A stretch of 64,000 nt of DNA from positions 23,909,861-23,973,860 of the forward strand of contig CM020501.1 of the NCBI GenBank assembly GCA_009823395.1, in the 5' to 3' direction. Below are positions 47,280-58,063 of this stretch, one piece after another. A program made the translations under genes and the position numbers. Every line of letters begins with the position of its first letter. Position 1 is the first letter of the stretch. The notes under the pieces were generated by a model. The model worked only from the letters and a program-made list of their open reading frames with translations. It was not told the DNA's origin and searched no databases. This DNA comes from Thamnaconus septentrionalis (Eukaryota > Chordata > Actinopteri > Tetraodontiformes > Monacanthidae).

Positions 47280-47458
47280 GAAACCGTGTTCACGTACTGT
47301 ACGTCGACGCACGGCGTGCGCGCGTCCGAGTCGCGCGAACCGTAGCATGTGCGCGGCGGCTTCTCTCCCTTCTCTGGAAGGAACCATCGCAGCAGCCGGT
47401 GGAGGGGCGCGTGTGTGTGTGTGTCCGCGGCCATAGCGACACACAGGACAGGCTCAAG
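47280..47458 (+). promoter_or_regulatory. Probable CpG-rich promoter and 5'-UTR exon of the SLC6 gene
   Basis: CpG density rises sharply from about 47290 (GTCGACGCACGGCGTGCGCG, GTCGCGCGAACC) and continues through GCGCGGCGG and GTCCGCGGCC. A good splice donor, CTCAAG|GTAGGC, follows at 47458/47459. The first coding exon (48638) has an acceptor (CCGCCAAAAG) after a pyrimidine-rich tract directly before the ATG. The simplest reading is a non-coding first exon ending at 47458 joined to 48638. The transcription start is not visible from sequence. Confidence 0.5.
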
Positions 47459-47669
47459 GTAGGCAGCGGCAGCAGCAGCAGCCAGCAGCAGGAAGAGAAA
47501 TGCCGCAATGCTCGCACATTTCATTCGATAATTTCTCAGGCTGCGGCTTTTGCATTGTTTTCATTTTGCGCCTCCGCACCGTGAGAATCCCCCCCACCCT
47601 CTCTCCCCCGCAGTGACGTGTTGTTGGTGATGACTGTGGACGGAGATGGCTGGTTGACACAGAACCGTT

Positions 47670-47671
<2 letters not shown>

Positions 47672-47711
<40 letters not shown>
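47672..47711. repeat. (GT)n microsatellite
   Basis: About 40 bp of GT repeat in the presumed first intron of the SLC6 gene. Confidence 0.95.
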
Positions 47712-47713
<2 letters not shown>

Positions 47714-48637
47714 TCCACCTGAAAAAAAGCGAAGCGGATAAATGGCCAATGTGCTGTGACGGCGCCGCAGCTCTGCCTCATTCTGGTGGGCTTTTTGTGT
47801 CGTTTTGTGTCTTGGGTCGTAGGCAGATATCGCAACCGCGCGTTTGCACATTGTCAATGTGGGAAACGATGAGAAAGAGTGGCCAGTTGCGTCACGTGAG
47901 CGCATCAGGAGTTGTTCAAGGTCTCAGGTGAAGCTTCGTCTCCGCGCGCGCGGGTGGGGGGGGAAGGGGGGTTCAAACCTATTCAAAAATATTGTTGGAT
48001 ATTAATATATGGTGTGGACATGTGTCGTTTGGTTATTAGTGACTTATCGTCTAACCTTGCAACGAGGCAGGTGCAAGGTTACCAGAAGATAACTGCTCCT
48101 CTAAACTTTTTCTAACGAGTTTGAAATCCTAAAATCAGCCTGTTAATGTGAAAGGCTGTCTGTGTGTGTGTGTGTGTGTGTTTCAGCCTGATCTCTTCTC
48201 TTACCAACGGAACCCCTAAGGTGCCATGCAGTCACGAGGAATGTGTATGTTTCGTGATAAAATGAGCTAATACAATCAGACTTGTAGATCTGAGCCCCTT
48301 CGGCCAACTGAGTGACCTCAAGAAATGAGGAAGAAAAAAAAAAGCCAACAGACACACATTGTCCTGGTTGCGTGCTGGCAGTGCTGCAGGAGAGAGATAA
48401 ATGTCACACCCACACATGTTTGTAATCCTTGACCCTGAGCGTGAGTGAAGGAGCTAAACGGTTAGAAATGTAGCTCTTGCTCCTGGCTCCTCCTGACTCT
48501 GGACCGACTGTTTAGCCACTGCTGTCTGCGCTGCACTTTAGTTGCCTCCTGTCACCCAAGAGAAGGTCTGCTTTATTGTTCTTACGTGTGTGGTGTTGTG
48601 GTTTCTCTTTGCCCCCCCTCCCCCCCACCGCCAAAAG

Positions 48638-51600
48638 ATGTCCCACAAAATGCAGCTGCCGCAAGACGAGGAGCTAGCCGCCAAAAACCAGAAGGTCCTA
48701 AACGACCGGGGCCAGTGGGCCAGCAAGGCTGAGTTCCTGCTGGCCGTGGCGGGACAGATCATCGGCCTGGGCAACGTCTGGAGGTTCCCCTACCTCTGCT
48801 ACAAGAACGGAGGAGGTAAAGCACACTCCCTTTTCAAGCTGTTTGTTTGTTTTTTGTAGCGATAGAAACCTGAAACGTTGAGCGTGAAGGTAGCAGGTGT
48901 GTGTCGCAGAGGGGGTGTGCTGACGTCACCTGGGTGTGCCTCTGTGTGTGTGTGTGTGTGTGTCCAGGTGTCTTCTTTATTCCCTACCTGTTGTTCCTGG
49001 TGCTGTGCGGCATCCCCCTCTTCCTGCTGGAGACCTCGCTGGGACAGTACACCAGCCTGGGAGGAGTCAGCGCATGGAGGGCAATCTGCCCTTTGTTTGG
49101 AGGTATTCCCTTCATCCATCCTTCCTTCCTTCCTTCCTGCCTACCTTAAAGCATACAAAAGCATGAAGCAGGTGCACTGTGAGAATGCAAACCTCGCACT
49201 CTGGGCTGCAGCGGGAGGACACTGACAGAGTGGAGTCTCATATGCTACTGTTGAAAAGTTTGGGGCCACCGACTCATTTCTGCAACTCCATTATAACCAG
49301 CTGCATGAAATAATGTAGTGGAATGTTCTAGGAACATTACTAGTGCAGCTACTAGTGGGATGGATTTGACAGTTGTTCCCTCGAGTGTGTAATTGAATGT
49401 GATTTGACAGAATGAATATCAAGTATGTGGCCGTCATGGCAGAAATTGAATACTTTAAAATTGCTAAAAATTGTAGATATTTTTAAAACAAAGCTTTGTG
49501 TTCCTATCAAACTTAGTTGTGCTAGGCTGAACCATAATAGAGTGAACAAAGCGTCATGGTTCATATTTCAGGCTCTTTAAAACGGCCGACTGTTAGTGTG
49601 TTCACGCAGAATTTGGCACACCTGGAAATCTCTCTGTCACCTTTAATTAGACATTGGAAACGATTTTCACTCAACAATCAAGTTTTGCCATACTTACATA
49701 CAGCACGTCTTGACTGATTCTCGTGCTCGATAGTAATGGAAGAGCATTCAAGGTCATCATTTCATAAAATAAAAAGGTCAATGCAGAAATGAGTCTGTGA
49801 GCCCAAACTTTTGAACAGTTGTGTCAATCCAGGCAATGCCAGAAAACTAATCAGAGAAAATGGATCATTTAGAGCCACTTAGAATGTTTTGAAGTAATTT
49901 GGGTTTCTGCACGTGGCCAGAATTTGTCAGGACGGGAGCGTCCCACTGAGGGTGTCCCATAAGGGTAAATAATAACAAAAACACACTGGGAGACTTAACA
50001 CAAAAAGGCAAAAAGGCAAACCACGATTCCCAGAAAGACAATGGGAGAAAAGGACTATTTACACACTGGAGTAGGGGAACACAAGTGAGAACAATCAAGG
50101 GCAAGGCTGACAACATGATGCCGATCTGGACTCAGTCGTCCGTGTCATCGTCTGCATGAGTAGCGTCAGGAGAAATATTCCCCTCTTGCCAATTGCAATG
50201 CGCCGCAGATGCAAGAAGCGGCCAATTAGAAGAGGTGCAATGAGAAAGGCGAAGGTCCTCCAGCTCACCTGTTGAACCCTCTGACCTTCGGCTCAGGTCT
50301 GGGCTACGCCAGCCAGCTGATCATCCTGCACGGCTGCGTCTACTACATCGTCATCCTGGCGTGGGCGCTCTTCTACCTGTTCTACAGCTGCCAGGCGGAG
50401 CTGCCCTGGTCGCACTGCAACAACACCTGGAACACCAGTGAGTCCGGAGACACCGCCCACCAGCCGCACGGCTGTTACTGCCACCCGAGGCTGACTTTGT
50501 GTGCGTTTGCCTGCAGACTCGTGCGTGCAGTTTGACCAGCGGAACGTGACGGCTGGCGCCAGCGGCCTGCTTGCGAACGCCACGTCTCCCGTCATGGAGT
50601 TTTGGGAGTAAGTGGAGCTTTGAGTTTATTTCCTTTTTTTCCCCAATTACTCTCAATTACTTCCTCAACCCCAATTACTTCTACACTTTTTGTACATTTG
50701 TGCTAGGGTTGCGTTGCCATTTCGCTGAGTGAGAAAGTAGGAGCGCTTGTTTTTGTGCAGTTGATGTCCCTAATGGAAACGATGTGACAGAATTGAGATC
50801 GTCGTCAGCATGCATCAAGATCGCAATTTCTTTTTTTTATTATTTTTTTTTTTTTTGCAATAAATCATACGGCCTTGAATTGTGCGTGTGGCCAGACGCG
50901 AGGTGCTGAAGCTGACCGACAGGCTGGACGAGCTGGGCCCGATCAACTGGAGGCTGGCGCTCTGCCTCGGCCTCATCTGGCTCATCTGCTACTTCTGCGT
51001 GTGGAAGGGGGTCAAGTCCACGGGGAAGGTGAGCCGTCGACCAGCCCCTCCCTCGCCCGTCTGTCTGTCTGTTTGTCTGTCCACACGCTTGTAACCAGAG
51101 AAGAGAAGAGGGGCGTGGCTAGCCAGGGCCCCTACCCCGCCCACCACTCCTCTTCCTCCTCTTCTTCAAGACCAGGAATGTCACACTCAAACACTCAGTG
51201 GGGCCAAAATGTCAAACTTGGACAAAGTCTCGGTCCAACATTGATATTTATTGGAAAAATGTTCCTCCAGATAGAACAGTGAACCTTTAATATGGACCCC
51301 AACAACCTGAATATGGAACAAAGCAAAGCTTAATACTATGCAATAAATAACTTCACATTGGACACATGCAAAATCAAAATGTACCGTAAATAAAAATCGT
51401 ATGGCTCTTTTTTGTTTTCAGCCTTCTGATTTCAATTTCAACAGTAACCTTTTTCCGCAGGCTGATAATCCATTTAAAAATAAAATAACAACAATAAACC
51501 GATTAAGTTGTAATAATAATATCCTTCAATGAACTTGCAACTAGGGATGTTAACAATTAATCCATTAATTGTTGATTAAAAATTTAATCGACAATAATAA

Positions 51601-54600
51601 AATTAGTCGCAATTTATTGAAAAATTTTGGTTTACACCTGCATACCTAGAACAAGCTGCTTTAAAACTTGTTTTTTTTCTAAAAAAAGAAAAAAAAGAAA
51701 GTTGAAATGTGACCCATTTGAAGTTAACATAAAGTCAGAGGATACATGTTTAGGGTGTTTTTACTGTTCTCTAATGTAAAAATTGGTCACATTGGACCCT
51801 AAACATTATTTAAGGGATAAATAACATGTTCCTTACACATTTTTCGTTCGTTGTGAAATTAAGGGTCTTAGAAAAAATTACCACTTTTCATTTAATTGTT
51901 AATCGATCAACAAGATCAATCAACTAACGATTAATTAATTCATCGATAATTTGCATAATTTGCATTTGTAGTATTAGCAGTATTACATGTGCCATATAAT
52001 ACCAGTGGGCCAGCAGCTCTAGCAGTGATATTGTATTGGCCTCACGGGCCAAATATAATGACACTGCGGGACAAATTTGGCCCGCGGGCCAGAGTTTGAC
52101 ACCTTTCTAAGCCAGTTCATCCACTGATTGGATATGTACCCCCCCCACATCCCATCCTCCAGGTGGTGTACTTGACGGCCACCTTCCCCTACGTCATGCT
52201 GCTGGTGTTGCTGGTGCGCGGGGTCACGCTGCCTGGCGCCAGCCAGGGCATCATCTACTACCTGAAACCCAACCACACCCGCCTGGCTGACCCACAGGTA
52301 CACAGCCACACACTTTTTATTATGTTTTTTTTTTTGTGTTGAATGTCCAGTGTGAAAGAAATTGGCCTAATTTATGATTTTTATATTGGTAAAAGCTAAA
52401 CGTACTGCTCATAAGTACATGAATAAAAGTGTATACTGGCATTGCAATGAAAGTGATTTGGTTTTACTACCCTTAGAATGGTTCTCATATATATAAGAAT
52501 ATCCATAGAGCAATTAGGATCTTGCTCCCAGTTAGCTGCCATCTTGCACCACCATATTATAAGGAAGCCCACAGTGGCCTAAATACCAAACCCACTGTTA
52601 AACAGGCTTCCTTAAACACCAGGCTTCCTTACAGATTTTACACACTGGACCTTTAAATAGATCATCTGCTTTGGAGACTGTTCTTTAGTCGTTCTTTCAG
52701 GGCCCGGCTCACCGTGTCGGGGGAGGGCCTTCACAGCTGGTACTGTATGTCCACCAGCTCCTCTGCACACCCTCACACACTGGCACTGGAGGTCTTCGTC
52801 AGGACAAAAACTGATCAGGCTAATTAGTGATGCACCGATACCACTTTGTTCCAGAACGAGTAGAGTACGAGTACTTGATAAGGTCATTACACATTAAGTA
52901 ATTACTTTGATTTTTTTTTTTCCCACAGATGTGGTTATTTGAACAACATTCCTCAGCATGTTTCTCTACAACATGGGGCGACTGTCACAAGTTTCACTGC
53001 AGTACAAACACAAATTAAACAAAATTGTCTTATACATACATATACAACTGGTACTGGTGTTGTGGTATTGGCACATACTGTATTTTAAGAGTACGAGTAG
53101 AGTACTCAACCCCGGTATCGGTACTGATACTCGATACTGGTATCGGTATTGGTGCATCACTAATAGGGATTTCCACTTTTTCACAGCATAAGTTAAGTAT
53201 GAGTACTTGCTTTTCAGTACTCACCAATACATAGTACATACAGGGTAACTATCACAAGTTTCACTCCAGTACACAACAAAAAAATGTAACGAAATTGTCA
53301 TATACGTACATATACATCTGGTATCAGACTAGTTGGTATCGGCATGTATTTAGAGTAGAGTACTCAAGCCTGGTACCGATACCTGATACGGGTATCGGTG
53401 CATCCCTAATAATGATAATGTAATGATATAATAATTGCAAACACTGGGTCTGCTTCGCAATTAATCACCGCTAAGTGCTGACACACTTTTCATTGTATTG
53501 TGTTATTGTGAATGCCACAGAATGTCTGTGTCAGGGTTTGGGGGGGGGTTTTCCGCTTCTCAGCGCTGATGGTTGTGTCCTTAGATGATGTGATTCCGCT
53601 CAGAGGCAGACGCACACACTGTGTGTGGCTTTGACCCAGTGCGGTGAAGCCACTTGTTGTCGGGGGGCTGACCCCGATCGACCTGGGAGAGCTTTAGTGG
53701 GGCCAGCTGGCGGAGGCCGTATCGACAGTATCGAGTCCATCACGTATTGATTTGCACACTTTTCCCCTTCCCCCTCCTCCACCACTTTGCTCTTTACTCA
53801 TGCAGTGACTTGCTATAAAGATATGGATGAGTTAAAGAAGAAAAGGCTTTTGTTCCAAATTAACTGAATAATTACAGCGACGCTCACCTGTGTCTGTTCT
53901 TAATGTTATTTAAAGGGGTGTTTACCTGATACCACTTGTGGTCAGCTGGACACGTTTATGCTAACTGCGCTTATGTTGTGAAATAACCGTGATATACGGC
54001 AGTGGTGGGCCAACTTTTGGGCCTGGTGGGGCCACAATGGGTTCTAAAATGTGACAGAGGGGGGTAGCGGAGGAGCAGCAAATGGAGTGTTTAGGTGAGC
54101 CACCTCATAGGAGGAAAAAATCTATCATGGGATATGTAGAGATATAGAGATATGAACAAAAGCAAAATTGCAACCAAAGCAGTGTCTTTGAAGCCCCACT
54201 ATATTTTGCTCTTTATTGAAATGACTGAAAGTTCGGCTTAAGGGCCGGATTGAAAATCTTCATGGGCCGCATATGGCCCCCGGTCCGTAGTTTGGCCATT
54301 CCTGATATACGGGCTAACCTGAAAAATGATGCGGAGCGAACGTTGGCCAGTTTCAGATGGTTCTCCTGGAGCCGCCCACCCGGTTGGCTCCTCGGAACGT
54401 CTCCTCCATCAGCAGTAACGGTCTCTCTCACCCCCCTCCCACCTTGTGTTTCCTCCCTTGTCTCCCCAGGTGTGGATGGACGCAGGTACCCAGATCTTTT
54501 TCTCTTACGGCATCTGCTTGGGGAGTCTCACGGCCCTGGGCAGCTATAACAAATACAACAATAATTGCTATAAGTGAGACCACTTTGTTACACGCAACTA

Positions 54601-57600
54601 AACTACACTCACTTGCACACACACAGAGAAAAGGTGGTCAGCAGCCACAGAGCGTCCTCCACCAGCAGCCCCCAGTCTGACGCATGATGTGTGTTTAAAC
54701 AATAGAAGAGTGTGATCCTGCTGCAGCTCAGGTGGCTCAGGGAGGAATGGCTGGAATGGACAGAGAAAACAGCCACACCTCAGACAGAAAGCCCTCACTT
54801 GACGCTTTCTCCCTCGCACACTGGAGACCCACCAGCCCCACACACACACACACACACATACACACGCACGAAGCACACAGCTCTCGGCACGCACTTCCAG
54901 CTGAAAAGCCAGACTTCCATCAAGCACACATCCACTTCCTGCCCCCCCCCAACCTCTTTAACATCTGTACATCTTAACATCTGAACATCTGAACATCTGA
55001 ACATGCTCCAGGCTGTAGGTTTTCCCCCTGCCATTCTAACCACACCACCTTTTCTCCTGTCTGTGTGTGTGCGTGTGTGTGTTGTGCAGGGACTCCTTCC
55101 TGCTGTGCCTGCTGAACAGCTGCACCAGCTTCCTGGCGGGCTTCGCCATCTTCTCCGTGCTGGGCTTCATGGCTGAGGAGCAGAAGGAGGACATCGCCGT
55201 CGTGGCTCAGTCAGGTGAACCACCAGGAAGCCCCCCTGCAGGCCCCCTGCAGCCCCTTCACTCACTGTGGGAAGATGATTAATGAGGCATTATGGGATTA
55301 TTTTTTTTAGCACTGTCCTGTGCTAAATAGGTGAGAAAAAAATGAGAATCACAATTTTTTTTTAAGAGTTGAGATCATGATTCTATAAAAACATTATTTA
55401 TTAGATTTTTTTCGTTATTGTAAATGTAATAGTGCTTTATGCTAGATTGGCACCTCAACTCTGGTCATCAAAATGATCATCTGGTCATCTGACCATAAAA
55501 AAACAAAACAGACGATAAACTAACAACAAGTCGCTCGTCACTTCATCTTCAGTTGAACTTTTCGCTTTGTCAAAATGTTGCTCTGTGGTGACTATTGAGG
55601 TTGAGGTTGTATAAATTTGCAGCGTTTCCTTGCTGCAATGAAGTGGAAACACTCTGCATGTGTCCTTCCTCTGACTCTCACTTTGAGGACAGCGGGCTGT
55701 ATTTAGTTCTCACTGCAGACTAACCAGTTCTCTACAAAATTCAGTTTGTTGGCTCTAAGAGTCTTCCTTTCCAAGCCAAGTCTCCTGCATTTCTTCTCAC
55801 ACACCACATGTTTTTCCCACCTGCCATCTGCCTGGCTGTTCTGCATTGAATGCTACATTGTTGCGTTGCCATTTGTGTGTGAGCGAGAAAGTAGGAGCGC
55901 TTGTTTTCGTGCAGCTGATGTCCCGAATGAAAAAAATTTGACGGGGCGCCATTGAGAAACAAGATCACTGCAAGTTCCAATCGAGATCATCATTTTTCAC
56001 GATTAATCTTCCTCTTCCTCCTCCTCCTCCTCCTGCTGTTTCTTCTCGTCGTCCTCCACCTCCTCCTTCTCCTCCTCTTTCTCCTCCTCATCCTCCACCT
56101 CCTCTTTCTCCTCCTCCTGCTCCTCACAGGTCCAGGTCTGGCCTTCATCGCCTTCCCCAGAGCCGTGGCCATGATGCCGGTGCCTCAGCTCTGGGCCGTG
56201 TGCTTCTTCGTCATGGTCATCATGCTGGGGCTGGACACACAGGTGACTATATCACTCACACACAGACACACTTGTCTCCTCTCCAGAGGCTCTTGTTAAA
56301 GCGCTGTAACCTCTCCCTCCTTGCTTCTTGCTGTGTGCTGAGCAGTTTGTGAGCCTGGAGGCCCTGATGACCTCGGTGACCGACCTCTACCCCCAGCAGG
56401 TGAGGCGGGGCTACCGCCGGGAGCTGCTGCTACTCGCCATCTGCCTGGTCTGCTTCCTGATGGGCCTGGTCATGGTCACGCCGGTGAGTCGGCCCGCCTC
56501 CATTTACCAAATTCAGATTTTCTCTCCGTTCTGTTGCTGGCTGTTGTGGCTGATGCCTCTGCTGGCCGTTGCAGGGAGGCCTCTACGTCTTCCAGATCTA
56601 CGACCACTTCTCGTGCAGTGGGGCCAGCCTGCTGCTCCTCTCCATCTTCCAGTCGGTGGCCATCGGCTGGATCTACGGTACCACCACCACCTCTGCCGTC
56701 ATGTCCCACCCACCTCTCCTGAGTTTAACTTCCCTTTTTTCACTTTCCCCTCCTCCAAGCGTCCGGCAAACACCGGGTTCATAGCGCCGTTTTTCAAGCG
56801 TATAGAGCAGCGTTTCTCAACTGGTGGGTCGCGACCCAAAAGGTGGTTGCAGAGCTGTTATTGATTGGGTCGCGTCTTCGTGGGCAGTTTTGATTCTGGG
56901 CCTGGGGTGTTTCTGTGCGGAGTTTGCATGTTCTCCCTCCATCTGCTGGGTTCTCTCCATGTTGTCTCTGTGTCTGCTGGGTTCTCTCCATGTTCTCTCT
57001 GTATCTGCTGGGTTCTCTTTGTGTTCTTCTCTATGTTCTACATGTTCGTCATGTTCTCCCTGTGTCTCCTGGGTTCTCTCCATGTTCTCCATATGTCTGC
57101 TGGGTTCTCTCCAGGTTCTCCAGCTTCCTCCTACACTCCAAAAACATGCATGTGAGGTGAATTGGAAACTGGATTGACCATAGGAGTGTGTGTCAGTGTG
57201 AATGTTTGTTTGTCTCCATGTGGCCCTAATAAACTGATCCAGGGTGTCACCCTGCCTTCACCCTATGACAGCTGGGAGGGTCTCCAGCAGACCCCCAGGA
57301 CCCTGAGCTCAGGAAGACGCTGGATGGATGGATGGATGGATGGATGGATGCATGTTGGGCATTTATTATGCAGGACGCATAATTCAATTCAATCATTTCA
57401 ATAATTTATTTACGAGACATGACAGAAAGTTTTGTGGAATAATTTTGGGTGGCAACTTGATGAGGAAAAAAAAATGTGGCTTCTGAGACTCCAGCGGTTT
57501 GGAACCACTGGAGTGGAGAACAAATACTCAAACTCTCACGGTAATGGCCACTTAAAAGCCCCCCCACCCCTCCGTTCCAGTCCAGGTCTGCAGAGGGTTG

Positions 57601-57852
57601 CATTAACTGGGCCGCGGGGAGACTGGCTCCCAGCCAGGCCGCTGCTCCGGCTCCTCGGGGCCCTAAATCAGCCAGGTGGCCCCCCAGGGAGCGGCCGTCT
57701 GAGTCCTCGGGGGTCGGGGAGTGGGTGGGGGTCGGGTGGGCGGTCGGGTGAAGCGCTGCATTGTTGGAGTGCAGCGGAGGGAGCAACGCGCAAATACCTC
57801 CCAATCCTGTTTTTTTTTACGGGCGTCCCAGCAGCAGCGACAGCAGCAGTAG

Positions 57853-57883
<31 letters not shown>

Positions 57884-58020
57884 ACTCCGAGCCCCCCCCC
57901 CTCTTTACGACCGTGGGATTTCTTTACAGTTGTTTATGGACTCATATATAGTGACGCTCTCCCACTGCTGCTCTCCACAGTCGCCTCACCAGTGAACCGT
58001 TGAGGAAAAAACACACACTT

Positions 58021-58063
<43 letters not shown>

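Larger units (their letters stand above)
56808..57510. mobile_element. hAT MITE (CAGCGTTTCTCAAC type), copy 2, interrupted, in SLC6 intron 11
   Basis: Left CAGCGTTTCTCAACTGGTGG, right GGTTTGGAACCACTG, as in the intact copy at 44523. The two halves are separated by an L2-like LINE fragment. The right half includes TTCAATTCAATCATTTCAATAA, matching the reference copy. Confidence 0.75.

Noticed and set aside
48542..48637. Upstream extension of SLC6 exon 1 giving a longer N-terminus
   Set aside because: The frame is open, but there is no in-frame ATG before 48638. The added part runs through the pyrimidine-rich intron end and its AG acceptor.
55990..56172. Arg/Lys-rich minus-strand frame resembling a basic peptide
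   Set aside because: Reverse translation of the pyrimidine tract before exon 9 and part of exon 9 itself.
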